From Komagataella phaffii GS115 (Eukaryota; Ascomycota; Pichiomycetes; Pichiales; Pichiaceae): DNA of 64,000 nucleotides. Position 1 is the first letter of the stretch. Each line of letters begins with the position of its first letter. The position numbers and the translations under genes are program-made. Location of the stretch: contig NC_012963.1 in assembly GCF_000027005.1 (NCBI RefSeq), positions 1,922,001 through 1,986,000 on the forward strand, in the 5' to 3' direction. Under the pieces are notes generated by a model. That model saw only the letters and a list, made by a program, of their open reading frames with translations. It was not told the DNA's origin and searched no databases. Below, piece by piece: positions 10,902 to 20,836 of the stretch.

Positions 10902-13736
10902 TTAAATATCTGAATAGCTATACGGAACCTCAGAAGTGATCATTTTCAAAATTATTCTTTCCACCTCCTTTGAAGTTTTAGTTTCAGCTTCTTTAAGTTT
11001 CTCTTGAACATCATCTCCCTTCTTAGGTCTGCGCTGTAAGGAGCTAGAGAATTGTGTCAAATCATTGTAAAGACTAGCCACTTCTCCTAGATAACTATCA
11101 ATTTTATTGACGTACGCAGCATTCACTCCAGTCTGCAACGGCTGAGGAAACAAAACTTTCGTCTTCACCTGAAGTTTGTCCCAATGGTGATCAACATTCG
11201 AATTCAACTTTGGCTGTTCGTGATCTGTTGGTGAAGTACCTCCACTGAAATTCATTCTTGAAAGTTGTTCGAGAAGTGAAAAGTCCCCAACCGGTGACTT
11301 GACTCCGCTAGAGTTGAGGCGTCCTTCATCACAGATTTTGAAACTCTTTATTTCTCGGGCTCTCAATGAAACAAAAATGGTTTCTGATAACACTGAGTCG
11401 TGAGAATTCCGACTTAGTGTGTCATATTTCAAACTCGTTATGATCTGCTGTTCCAGATGCTGTGAAATGGGACAGGCTTGAATGGAGAATTCCGGTCGAT
11501 ATTCATCAACAAATCCACATATGGGCGTCAATAGTGCTGCATGATGTAATCTATAAAAATGATTCTTGTTGTACTTGTTGAACATGAAAGAATCATAAAG
11601 TATATCTGGTTTCTCGTCAATCAAATTCAATTTACTATCAAGACATTCCGTAAAATTTTGACCACTAATATCTAAAACCGGCTGAGAATGCCCAGGATAA
11701 TCCACCAGGGCATAATTAATATCATCATTATTCATTATCTTCTCACATTGTGTCTTGATATAGGTATTAATCATGATCCTGTCGGAGCTAGATTCATTGC
11801 GATCATAAATGATAGTCTTCACTGTAGTTGCATCTCTTTTAACTTTAGGCAAATCATCTAGTCGATACTTGACTGTGTTATTATAAGTTGAAGCATCACC
11901 ATGTAGGTCCACAAATGATTTAGCTCTATGTATAGATGGGAAGGGCGTTTCAGCAGGCGTTGCGGCAAGTGAAGTTGGAGGAGTAAGCTGTTGGGACCAT
12001 GGATACTCTTCATAGTCCATGCTGGGTGATGGAGTAATTGGAAGATGTCGGTGTGAATCAACTGATAAAGAGTTAGACGCAGGATTATAGCCAGCTTTCC
12101 ATTTTTCCAATAAACTCAATCCATGATGTTTCCATGAATGTGACACGGAGTTCGATGACAAGGACGTAGAGAGATTTTGAAGCGAGTTGTAAGAGCTATT
12201 GATATGGATACCTTGAGACTCGCCGGATGAGCTTTGCCCAGGGCCTAAATCAGTAGTAATAATTCCATTAGTGGTGACAACAGAAGAAGAAGCTTCTGCT
12301 GTTGGTCTCCTAAAGCTTTGAGGAATCTTGATCGATGAGGGCGTGGTCCTTGGCGAGTTGCTTTTAGTCGTGCTCCTGTGAATCGGAATTGGACTAGTCT
12401 CATTGTCTTTCATGCCCAAATCGGAATTAGGAAACGATGGAGGAGTGAATTTGGGCAATTGATTAGGCGCCTTCTGCTTGTCCTTATTAATGAACAATAA
12501 ATGTGTGTCAGCAAAAATCACAGTAAGGATATAAATTAACTTGGAAGATATGATTGGATTACCAGACATAATAACGACTCTGTACGCTGTTTTGGTTTTA
12601 TCTGTAGGTTTATTGAGTAGCTTGTGCCGCATTGGTATTAGAATGGACAATAAGGAAGCAAGAAATTTGATATTCTGTGAATTGTAATTATGGTGAAGAC
12701 CTGTAGAGGAAATCCCTGGGTTCCGCCCGTCTTTGATATCCATCCAATAAGCCACTGTCTGAGTCCAATTCAAAATAGTGCAACTGTTTATGCTGGAAAA
12801 CCCCAGAAGAACTCTTGGTGTCGACACCAGGTACGACATTAATTTGATCAGTTGCTGAAACAATTGGTGTAACCCAACATCATTTTGCAGCACAAATGAT
12901 GAAAAATTTGGAGTGGCAGAATCTTTGTCTTTTGAATCTGTAAGCTGCTGGAGGTTGTATATTTTCTGCAACTTATTGGTGGTTGTAAACTGCAAATGGC
13001 ATGCGTAATCTGTTAGCTCTTCCCAGTTATCTCCGATGACAGTGTTCAAGCAGTTCTCCAACGATATGGGAATGATGAGTCCAATACCAAAATTTGTGGC
13101 ACCTGAACGCTTACCGCGGCCTTTGATTGACAGATCGATGGTGGGATGAGTTACCCATTCCTGATCATGCGCATTGGTACTTGAAGTAGAATGGTTTCCA
13201 AAGTTACTGTCAAATCTATTAGTCGTGGAGAAGAGACGGGTAATTAGAACCAATTTCACCTTGTGAACGGAATGATATGGCAAGTCTGGAAGAATATGTA
13301 ACTTGATGGAATTGGTAGAATCATTGATGGGCACACCACTACCGAACATGTACTCTGATAGCTCAGAGTAGTTATGAAACATCTTTGTATTCAAATTAAA
13401 CTTCACCTTGTTAGCTCCATTTTGCACTGAAGTTTGTTGTTTAACGGCTGAATCAAACAAAACTTGCCTTGTATTCAGTACCCGCCCATCCTGGAAGATG
13501 ACAACGCGGAACAGCTTTTGAAACTCATTCAGGGAGCAAACTGGATTCAGACGGTCAGCTGTGCCGTAAAGTAGTGTTCTTGTGTAAGAATCCTCGTACG
13601 ATGGTTTGCCTGCTTGAACGGAAGGACTGTTAAGACCTGATGCGTTGTTCAAGAGGACTCCGTTGATACTGAGGGGGGAGTGGTGGTGTTGTGAAAGGGT
13701 ACCAGTCGTTGAACCACTAAATAATCTCCCCAGCAT
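10902..13736 (-). CDS. LST4: Lst4-like folliculin-interacting (FNIP) family protein
   Basis: A 944-residue protein resembling Lst4, which with Lst7 (folliculin) forms a vacuole-surface GAP complex for Gtr2 and so conveys amino-acid status to TORC1. The N-terminal longin-type segment begins near residue 76 with 'FRVVIFQDGRVLNTRQVLFD', close to the FNIP signature of R-x-[LV]-[LIV]-x-QD-x-(n)-[RQ]-x-VLFDS. A later region (about 190-290) is the second half of the longin/DENN fold. Residues about 400-620 are Ser/Thr/Pro-rich and likely disordered and phosphorylated. The C-terminal part (about 640-830) resembles the Lst4 DENN portion. It is read divergently from IFH1, 442 bases apart. ATG 13736 is the first codon. 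FNIP membership is fairly secure; strict orthology to LST4 rests on recollection of the family. Confidence 0.72.
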   Translation of the reverse strand: MLGRLFSGSTTGTLSQHHHSPLSINGVLLNNASGLNSPSVQAGKPSYEDSYTRTLLYGTADRLNPVCSLNEFQKLFRVVIFQDGRVLNTRQVLFDSAVKQQTSVQNGANKVKFNLNTKMFHNYSELSEYMFGSGVPINDSTNSIKLHILPDLPYHSVHKVKLVLITRLFSTTNRFDSNFGNHSTSSTNAHDQEWVTHPTIDLSIKGRGKRSGATNFGIGLIIPISLENCLNTVIGDNWEELTDYACHLQFTTTNKLQKIYNLQQLTDSKDKDSATPNFSSFVLQNDVGLHQLFQQLIKLMSYLVSTPRVLLGFSSINSCTILNWTQTVAYWMDIKDGRNPGISSTGLHHNYNSQNIKFLASLLSILIPMRHKLLNKPTDKTKTAYRVVIMSGNPIISSKLIYILTVIFADTHLLFINKDKQKAPNQLPKFTPPSFPNSDLGMKDNETSPIPIHRSTTKSNSPRTTPSSIKIPQSFRRPTAEASSSVVTTNGIITTDLGPGQSSSGESQGIHINSSYNSLQNLSTSLSSNSVSHSWKHHGLSLLEKWKAGYNPASNSLSVDSHRHLPITPSPSMDYEEYPWSQQLTPPTSLAATPAETPFPSIHRAKSFVDLHGDASTYNNTVKYRLDDLPKVKRDATTVKTIIYDRNESSSDRIMINTYIKTQCEKIMNNDDINYALVDYPGHSQPVLDISGQNFTECLDSKLNLIDEKPDILYDSFMFNKYNKNHFYRLHHAALLTPICGFVDEYRPEFSIQACPISQHLEQQIITSLKYDTLSRNSHDSVLSETIFVSLRAREIKSFKICDEGRLNSSGVKSPVGDFSLLEQLSRMNFSGGTSPTDHEQPKLNSNVDHHWDKLQVKTKVLFPQPLQTGVNAAYVNKIDSYLGEVASLYNDLTQFSSSLQRRPKKGDDVQEKLKEAETKTSKEVERIILKMITSEVPYSYSDI

Positions 13737-14178
13737 TAGCCAAATACGAGATCCAGCAATTCAGACGACCAAATACAGACAGATGAGGGAAGGGTGGGTT
13801 GGGTGTGTTTGCCTGGAGGGGATTAATTTCTCACGCCTTGATCGGGAAAGGGGGACGCTACACTGAGATTTGAGTACGGAGGAGCCTGAGAGACTTTGGA
13901 GCTCATCCCTCGCGGGTACGATGAGCTAGTGCTCTTCTAAGCTTCCAATTAGGCTAATCTCTAGCGCCCTAATTAGCCTTAAAAGGATAGAGGTCGTGTA
14001 TTGTTGCAAGTAAGATGAGATTATGAATTTTCTTTCCTAAAAAAAATTTTAGAGAGCATCAGGAGACTGTCACTAGAAAGCCATCAGTACATATTTGTGA
14101 TAGAAGCTTCTCAGAATGAATATTTAGTAGAACAATTGAAAGAAAGTGCACTAGATAATTTGATAAAAGTGTACAAAA
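13737..14178. promoter_or_regulatory. Divergent promoter of LST4 and IFH1
   Basis: Holds two 8-base inverted repeats: AGCTCATC/GATGAGCT (13900-13907 and 13920-13927) and AGGCTAAT/ATTAGCCT (13951-13958 and 13972-13979). The first repeat is a pair of facing near-consensus PAC elements (13918-13927 reads ACGATGAGCT; 13900-13909 is its reversed partner). Another GATGAG is at 14014-14019 and an RRPE-like AAAAATTTT at 14042-14050. These suggest ribosome-biogenesis-type control, most plausibly of IFH1. Confidence 0.5.
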
Positions 14179-16584
14179 ATGGCCAAGACTCCCAGGAAAA
14201 ACCACACGCATGGGGGGAAGAACTTGGAATCCTTTAAAGCCACAACTGCCCGAACAAAGGGTCAAGGGCGAGGAAAGGGAAAAGGCATGGTACCCGGTAA
14301 GGGAAAGATTGGTGGCAAAGGTAAGAAGAACTATAGAGCTGAAAGAAAGTTTAGCTTAGCTTCTGACGAGGAATCAGACGACTCGTCATCTAGTTTGTCT
14401 GACGTATCTGATAACAATAGTAGGTATGATCTAGCAAGCAATTTCCATAATGTTCCTGTGTTTGACTCTACTGACGAGTCTGACAACTCTAGCGACTCAG
14501 ATGTGCATTCCAGTACGTCAGAGGAGAAGGATGAAGAATACTGGAAGGCGACCAACGCTGAAGTGAATGCTATACTGGGTTCATCCTCTAGCGATTCCTC
14601 CTCAGACGAATCTTCTTCGTCTGACGGCGAATTGGATTATGTTCAACTTACCAAAGAACACAAGGCTAGGAAAAACCTCAACAATAATGCCGTTCCCAAA
14701 TCCACAGAAAATGAACACAATATGCCCGATATTATAAAGAGCAAACATACCAAGATAACAAAGTCAGCGTCGTCAACGAAAATAGATAGACACAATTTAA
14801 GTGATGAAGATCTTGGTGAGGAAGTCAAACCAACTCCCAAGCAATCCAATGGAGCAGAGCAATTAGAGAAATCTGTCGATGAACCTTTCACTATCGAAGT
14901 ACCTAAATTCAAAGAGGACGAAATCAACTCCGACAATGATTATGGCTTTGAAGAGGCGAAATTAATCCGAACTCTTCAAAATGATAACGACGATCTGGAA
15001 CTAAGAGTTAGACACACTGCACTAGATAATAACGATGATGATGGAACAACTGGTGAAGACGACGACGAGAGGGATTCTTACGTGTTCTTGGACGAAGATT
15101 ATCTACTGAAGGAAGAAGCAGACGCCATACTGAAGGATTATGAGAACTATTCATTTCCAAGGTCTCCTACACTGAAGGACATAGATACGATTCAACCAAG
15201 AAGGGCTTCGTTTTTTGGGAAACAGAACGATGAACTAGTATTACTTTATGAACCTTCAAACGAAAAGAAGAACCCTAATCAGGGAAACTCTCGAGATGTC
15301 TTTGAAAGTGATGAATTCCAAGAAGTTTTTGATAATTCCGATGATAGCAAAGAAAGTGACGGCCGTTCTTATCGAGACGACGATGATTACGAGGATGATC
15401 CCGGTTTCGATTACAATGATTTCAACCGATCTGGTGATGAGGACGATGAAAACGAGCAAGAAACAAGATTTGACGATCCATACTATGCTGATTTTCCATT
15501 TTCCAGTCGAAACAACATTCAAGCTGCCGTCGAAAGGGGATCAGACCAAGAACAAGATTCTGATGATGACTCCTACCTATTTAATTACTTTTTCAAAGGT
15601 GAAGGAGATGCGTCCTCCTCAGATGCTATTGCTTCAGACGACGACGAACTAGAAGATGACCAAAAAGTAGATGACAACGAAAGCAGCAACTCCACTGATG
15701 AAGATGAAGCTCTTCCCAAAACATCCAATAAAAAAATTGGTACCAAAATTGCAAAAGAAGTTCTGGCATCTTCCAAAGTGGATCCTATCCCTCCAGTGAT
15801 TGGAATTTGGACCACCTCGGACTGTGGCAAACCCTTTGAGATTATTGATGGGTTTTCAATGCGATCAGTATCAGAGAACAAAGACAGTATAAAGTCCAAA
15901 CGGGTAGAACTTTCTGTGAAGGGTGCAATTAGGGATCGTACAAAACCAAAAGGGAAGCAGACTGGTTCTGTTCCTCTATTGGACCTGGATGATTTACTCA
16001 ATATAAGCGAATCAGACAGCGACTCTAAGGCTTTTGCCAATACACAGTTGAACATAGTAACTCAGAGCAATCAAACTGCTCCAAACGCAGGATGGGCTTT
16101 TATAGCTTCTTCTATCAATCCAAGCAATGTGCCATTATCCGCTTTCCGAAACAAAGGTGTGGTTGCTGAAAAAGATACCAACCATTTAAGAAGATATTCC
16201 TCTTCTTTACAGCATTTCAACAGCACTACTAGACGATTGAGTATGGCCAAGGATGATCGAGGACTCAAGGCGGGACATTCTTTAATACCAAAAAAGAGTA
16301 AGAAGAACAAGGTACTGGAACAGGAAGTTGTTATGGCACCAGTAAAGTCCCTGAGATTCAAAACAGGATCTAAGAAAAAGATAAAGAAGAGTGGCTTATC
16401 TGTCGAAGCTGATGTTAGTAAGAAACGGATTCGAAGACAGAGTTTAGCAGAGGCGGCAGCAGAAGGATTAGTTCCCACCAGAGGTGGTCTTTTTAACGAA
16501 GATACGTTGATAGAAGTGGAAGCGTTATACGCCGATATTGGAAAGATCGATGAGCTGAGTGCCCTGCTAGGAATAGATCGTTAA
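14179..16584 (+). CDS. IFH1: Ifh1/Crf1-family coregulator of ribosomal protein genes
   Basis: An 801-residue, highly acidic and Ser-rich protein with four blocks diagnostic of Ifh1/Crf1. They are a K-I-G-T-K-type segment near residue 520, the forkhead-binding segment around 541-560 (IGIWTTSDCGKPFEIIDGF), 'VPLSAFRNKG' at 651-660, and the C-terminal RRQSLAEAAAEGL at about 752-764 followed by a GGLFNED motif. Ifh1 binds the FHA domain of Fhl1 at ribosomal-protein promoters and activates them under TORC1; Crf1 is the repressor paralogue in S. cerevisiae. A single gene here would be the pre-duplication type. The first 55 residues are Lys/Gly-rich and basic, and Asp/Glu/Ser runs fill about 60-510. 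Overall similarity outside the blocks is low, which is usual for this family. PAC and RRPE-like motifs lie upstream. Confidence 0.87.
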   Translation: MAKTPRKNHTHGGKNLESFKATTARTKGQGRGKGKGMVPGKGKIGGKGKKNYRAERKFSLASDEESDDSSSSLSDVSDNNSRYDLASNFHNVPVFDSTDESDNSSDSDVHSSTSEEKDEEYWKATNAEVNAILGSSSSDSSSDESSSSDGELDYVQLTKEHKARKNLNNNAVPKSTENEHNMPDIIKSKHTKITKSASSTKIDRHNLSDEDLGEEVKPTPKQSNGAEQLEKSVDEPFTIEVPKFKEDEINSDNDYGFEEAKLIRTLQNDNDDLELRVRHTALDNNDDDGTTGEDDDERDSYVFLDEDYLLKEEADAILKDYENYSFPRSPTLKDIDTIQPRRASFFGKQNDELVLLYEPSNEKKNPNQGNSRDVFESDEFQEVFDNSDDSKESDGRSYRDDDDYEDDPGFDYNDFNRSGDEDDENEQETRFDDPYYADFPFSSRNNIQAAVERGSDQEQDSDDDSYLFNYFFKGEGDASSSDAIASDDDELEDDQKVDDNESSNSTDEDEALPKTSNKKIGTKIAKEVLASSKVDPIPPVIGIWTTSDCGKPFEIIDGFSMRSVSENKDSIKSKRVELSVKGAIRDRTKPKGKQTGSVPLLDLDDLLNISESDSDSKAFANTQLNIVTQSNQTAPNAGWAFIASSINPSNVPLSAFRNKGVVAEKDTNHLRRYSSSLQHFNSTTRRLSMAKDDRGLKAGHSLIPKKSKKNKVLEQEVVMAPVKSLRFKTGSKKKIKKSGLSVEADVSKKRIRRQSLAEAAAEGLVPTRGGLFNEDTLIEVEALYADIGKIDELSALLGIDR

Positions 16585-16664
16585 CCACTCCTTGATAATC
16601 ACCCTTTAGCTACTTTAGTATAAAAATAAAACAGTCATTAATGGTAGGCTTTGTATTTGAGTTC

Positions 16665-17624
16665 CTATTTATCATCTTGTACCAGGTTCATTAATTTGGA
16701 GCTAACATCTAATTGAGTTTTCACGGCGGAGGCCAAGTAGTCGATCATCAGTGAGTCCTGGATATGAGAGCTTATGGAAGATGAAAGCTCTTCCTTTGAA
16801 GGAGAAGTTGGAAGGGAAACTAAGTTGGTCAACAGGAAACGGCCAATCTCATCATTCTTCACATCATTTCTATCCAGAGATCCTGAAATGACTTTGTCAA
16901 CGTAGTCTATTAACTGGTCAATGGAAACGTCGAGTTTGTTGAGTTGTGAAATTAGTTGATTTGTGTCGTTTTGTGGTATTGGAACTTTGGGTTCCACAAC
17001 GTTGTTCTTGAAATGAGCCAGCAGACTTTTTTCGTTAGCAGAGTATATGACCTTGGTTGGGACTTCAGAGAAGACAAAAGAGCCAGCTTTTTCAAGGTCT
17101 AAGTGACTTGCCAGAGCTCCATAACATCCCACTGGGGAGGCAACGTACGCCTTGAAAACTGGCTCTACGAAGGATCCGCTCTCGTCACATAACTGGATAC
17201 TCAAATATATGGCAGGGTACGGGTGTGTGCTATCTGGACCCTTTGAGAAAAAGTCATGGACCAGTCCGATAAAGCTGTCGACCTTAGAGTTAATGGAAAA
17301 CCATCCTACGACTGAGTCTCTTGGGCTAGACTTCTTGTGGATGGCGACAAATTCACGTTGAGAAGAATCAATGGTAAACTCGTCTCCGTCCTCCGTGTGG
17401 GAAACTATGAAAGAGTCTTTGACTTGAACCTCCGTTGTCTCTTCAGACCTAGAACCTAGGAGGGTTCCTATGATACGACCATTCTTATTCTGGTCGAAGT
17501 AACTTGATTCCAGGATCTGTAACAAAGCCGAAGCGTGTATGGAAACGCTCAAAGTGTTTGACCTGGGAGGCAAACTGAAAGCGGAGGCCAAATTCGGATT
17601 GACAATGTGAAGAGAGGCCACCAT
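16665..17624 (-). CDS. Translation initiation factor eIF3 subunit f (MPN protein)
   Basis: A 319-residue MPN-domain protein. The MPN fold spans roughly residues 25-165: 'SVSIHASALLQILESSYF', then 'GRIIGTLLGSRSEETTEVQV', then VVGWFSINS. This order and the IGTLLG motif are typical of eIF3f and not of Rpn11 or Csn5. The catalytic JAMM residues (H-x-H-x7-S-x2-D) are absent, so it is an MPN-minus, structural subunit. A helical C-terminal part (about 215-319) fits the eIF3/lid-type tail that joins the helical bundle. S. cerevisiae lacks eIF3f, so its presence indicates the larger, ancestral eIF3. Rpn8 is the main alternative, but the IGTLLG signature and short length favour eIF3f. ATG 17624 directly precedes a conserved-looking start. 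Confidence 0.82.
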   Translation of the reverse strand: MVASLHIVNPNLASAFSLPPRSNTLSVSIHASALLQILESSYFDQNKNGRIIGTLLGSRSEETTEVQVKDSFIVSHTEDGDEFTIDSSQREFVAIHKKSSPRDSVVGWFSINSKVDSFIGLVHDFFSKGPDSTHPYPAIYLSIQLCDESGSFVEPVFKAYVASPVGCYGALASHLDLEKAGSFVFSEVPTKVIYSANEKSLLAHFKNNVVEPKVPIPQNDTNQLISQLNKLDVSIDQLIDYVDKVISGSLDRNDVKNDEIGRFLLTNLVSLPTSPSKEELSSSISSHIQDSLMIDYLASAVKTQLDVSSKLMNLVQDDK

Positions 17625-17667
17625 TTATGATGATCTGTCGAAAGGTGTATTTTCTTGAAGGAAATGG

Positions 17668-17703
17668 TAGGAAAAAAAAAAAAAAGAGAAAGAGAAAGAG
17701 AAA
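17668..17703 (+). repeat. Polypurine tract with GAGAAA repeats
   Basis: A run of purines: an A-tract of about 14 followed by three GAGAAA-type units, 44-80 bases upstream of the eIF3f start. Read on the coding strand it is a T/C tract, common in yeast promoters and 5' leaders, where it disfavours nucleosomes. Confidence 0.7.
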
Positions 17704-17844
17704 TCTCAGTATCGGTTTAGACACTACACATCGAACAGCATCCAGAAATGGATTATGTCCACCTAAAGTGGTTTAATTGTCGTTTCTTATATTAAAGGAC
17801 ATAACGTCGTGATTATACAGTAGAGAAAAGGAATAAGCATTCTT

Positions 17845-18960
17845 CTAGTTGATGATGTAATTCAGACTGCCCCTCAATTCACCAAAGTTTTGCCTTGGGG
17901 GGACAGGGTGGTCATTGGCAACAGGGGAGGCACCATCTGAACTGGGAGGGTAGGATTTGCTAGGGGGATCTTTGAATAGATGCGTAAAACCAGTACACAC
18001 CTTTTTGCTTTTTTCACAGTTGAAACAGAACGGCTTGCGTTCGTCACATTTGATTCGTCTCTTACGGCAAGTGAGACATCCAGTTTTTGTCCGCTTTTTG
18101 GGCAGTCTCTTGACGGGATCTTCGAAGGTCGCATCTACCGGTGACAACGCTGGTGAAGCTAAAGAATAGCCGCCAGGTGCACCTTGGCTAACCAATAGGG
18201 AACTGTTGTTGCCGGGGCCGACAGGTATTGAGGCTAGTCCTTGGGGTGGTATCAATTGCTGTCCAGCAGCTGGTGGGCCATTTAGCGAAAATGGCATGTG
18301 TATGAACATAGAATTACCTTGTGGTTGTAATTGACCAGCAGGGGGTGGTTGGAAAGGAACGGATGACGTCCCAGAGCTAGAGTTTGATAGTTGCCTGGGT
18401 GAAGCAAAGTGGTAGTGCTGCTGAAGCGGTGGTGGATATTGGTGTCCTGGATATATTGGTTGGTCTGTCGACATACTGGAATGGGAATTCCAACACCACC
18501 CAGGTGGCCCATTTGCTAACGGATACTCTTTGGCGTGTTTAGGTATGTTTGGATGTGTAGAACTGGTGGCTGATTGAGGAACACGCGTGTCTTCATACTG
18601 AGAGATGACAAAAGAATTAGTAACAGGTGTTGACTTGTCAGTCCAAGTGGACAAGTTGAAAGGAACAGCGTCTCGTCCTGTATAGGAGATTGAGCGTGCT
18701 AATGAATCTATTGATGGTAGCAGAACGCCTGTCACTGAGATCCCGGATGTTGAGGAGGACAAAGTTTCGTGGGAAGAAACCGGGGTAGAATAGTTTGTGG
18801 ATGTAGTGTACGAGTTTGGGGAGACTCTAAATTGAGATTGAGGGTCTAATGGCGATGCAGTCCTCTTGACACAGTCCTTGGAAAAGACTGTACTTGAGTT
18901 CTCGCAGCCGTCGCCACTTGAGTTGGGCGGCGAAGGGAACTGACTTAGGGGTACCACCAT
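17845..18960 (-). CDS. Zn2Cys6 transcription factor with C-terminal zinc cluster
   Basis: A 371-residue protein with a complete fungal binuclear zinc cluster near its C-terminus. Cysteines at 295, 298, 305, 312, 315 and 322 have the canonical C-x2-C-x6-C-x6-C-x2-C-x6-C spacing, preceded by the basic KKRTKTG. The first 280 residues are low-complexity (Ser, Pro, Gln, Thr) with a short '[18 protein letters not shown]' motif near residues 80-97 that could be a conserved interaction patch. There is no fungal-specific middle homology domain, so this is the small class in which the zinc cluster is terminal (as in Ume6). The target genes are unknown. The frame extends 14 codons upstream to a TTG; ATG 18960 is used. 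It has an unusually long upstream region shared with PGK1, as regulator genes often do. Confidence 0.85.
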   Translation of the reverse strand: MVVPLSQFPSPPNSSGDGCENSSTVFSKDCVKRTASPLDPQSQFRVSPNSYTTSTNYSTPVSSHETLSSSTSGISVTGVLLPSIDSLARSISYTGRDAVPFNLSTWTDKSTPVTNSFVISQYEDTRVPQSATSSTHPNIPKHAKEYPLANGPPGWCWNSHSSMSTDQPIYPGHQYPPPLQQHYHFASPRQLSNSSSGTSSVPFQPPPAGQLQPQGNSMFIHMPFSLNGPPAAGQQLIPPQGLASIPVGPGNNSSLLVSQGAPGGYSLASPALSPVDATFEDPVKRLPKKRTKTGCLTCRKRRIKCDERKPFCFNCEKSKKVCTGFTHLFKDPPSKSYPPSSDGASPVANDHPVPPRQNFGELRGSLNYIIN

Positions 18961-19952
18961 ACTTTGGGAGGGGAAACAAGTTGGGGTGTTAATAGCAGTC
19001 AAAACTGGTACTAAATAAGCGATATGGCACTAGTTGGGTATTCAAATAGTTGACTTTATCAAAGGGCAAGCGAAGTTGAGCTAAGAAGTGTTTTGAATGA
19101 GATATTAACTGAACTAAGTGTTTTAAAGGGCAAATTTCATATATAATGTACAATACCAACTCCAAATCGAGGTGCTCTCTCGACACCTCTATTATGCGGA
19201 AGGATACAGCATGTAGACGCAATTTTGAACGCTTGCAGCTATATTATAAAGAACGCATGCACTGCAGTTGCAGTAGTAAGTGTAAGGCTCAAACTAGGAA
19301 ATTTTAGTACCCGAATGGTCTATGTAGGTATATCATATGTCAGGCTGCATTCTCTCGACGACACGCTGGGCAAATGAGTAGACGAACTTGACTTGAGCCA
19401 AGCCTCACTCTAGGCAGCACAACAGTTGAGTTCAAGTTTAGAAGTTTTGAGTAAATATACGTCGAAGGAATTTCAGTAACACATTTCACCACTGATGGAA
19501 TTCCAGTTGAAACACTCCTTGCGAGCCCTAGATTTTAGTTTAGTGGATGCTCTCATCAATCAAATTTGAGGGTGCATGTGGGTCGCTTAAAATGGTGCAG
19601 ATTTACGTCGTACCAGCATGGTAGTCTCAAATACAATCCAAGACACAAGGATGGTGACGTATCAGAATGTGGATTCCATTGCGATTCTATCATATTTCAT
19701 CTGGTACGTGCCCGCAATAAAACACAAACAATCTTGTAGCCTCAAAATTGTAGCTTTTACAGTGAGGTGCATATGCTGCCTGTACACGGTATGCATTCCT
19801 CAAATAAGAAATGCTTGGGATTTGAATTTGAATGTGTCTCTACCCCCATCGCTCGAGAACAGCCATTCCCAGTGGGGAAAGATAGCAACCGCAACCCTCA
19901 AACATTCCAGTACGCTGCGTTTGTTGTTATGTTTTGTTGTTCAAGGGGAATG

Positions 19953-19976
19953 TTTGATTGTTTGATTGTTTGATTG
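19953..19976 (+). repeat. Three tandem TTTGATTG units
   Basis: Three perfect head-to-tail copies of the 8-mer TTTGATTG in the intergenic region about 1 kb upstream of PGK1. Such a short array is a candidate variable-length locus; no function is apparent. Confidence 0.9.
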
Positions 19977-20836
19977 TGATATTCGGCAAGATAGAGGTGC
20001 ATCGATGATCGGCGGCATGGCCAAAGTTGGTACCCAGCCGATCACGCCTGCTCTGAGTTTGGCTGGAGCAGCAAATCTCATGATAACCGAGGTTTAAATT
20101 AAGGTACATAACAAAAATTCAATGTTCAAAGACGCACATACCAAGACTTACTAATCGCAGAATGTTGGTGCAGTATTTGTCGTAAGCCAAAACCATCGAT
20201 GTTGACTTCCTAATTCAGTCTTTAAACCGCAAAAGGATTCTGATTCGCAGATGGCCTGATCTCCAAACTCAGGCTGGGGCTCTAACTCGAGCAAGTGTCC
20301 TATGCTGTAGGCCGCAGCCCTTTTGGTTCGACGACGTGCGTGGTTATGAGACGCTCGGCTGTTTTGCGCTAAGCTGGCCGTATCGAGTAAATTCTACAGG
20401 CACCTGCGAGGCAAGCAATCTACTAATGTTTATTTTTCGTCCAACCTAATTGTGGTTTCAAAGCGCTATCAGGTGGGGGGTAAGAGGAATGTGAGTGGAA
20501 AGCGAAAATAACTGGCAGCTGGGGTCAGATCCCGTGATGCCACCTCTTGTGGTATTTTGAAACGCGTGTTGCGATTGGCCGCGAGAACGGAAAGGAATAT
20601 ATTTACTGCCGATCGCATTTTGGCCTCAAATAAATCTTGAGCTTTTGGACATAGATTATATGTTCTTTCTTGGAAGCTCTTTCAGCTAATAGTGAAGTGT
20701 TTCCTACTAAGGATCGCCTCCAAACGTTCCAACTACGGGCGGAGGTTGCAAAGAAAACGGGTCTCTCAGCGAATTGTTCTCATCCATGAGTGAGTCCTCT
20801 CCGTCCTTTCCTCGCGCCTGGCAATAAAGCCTCCTT

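Noticed and set aside
13951..13979. AGGCTAAT/ATTAGCCT inverted repeat as a terminator or RNA hairpin
   Set aside because: An 8-base stem with a 13-base loop in a divergent promoter; more likely a protein-binding site or chance, and eukaryotic genes do not use such terminators.
15585..16055. 156-codon minus frame opposite IFH1
   Set aside because: Its Ser-rich composition is just the reverse of Asp/Glu/Ser codons of IFH1.
19618..19973. Overlapping frames in the PGK1 upstream region as protein genes
   Set aside because: They match no family; one is a chance overlap of another; kept only as a low-interest finding.
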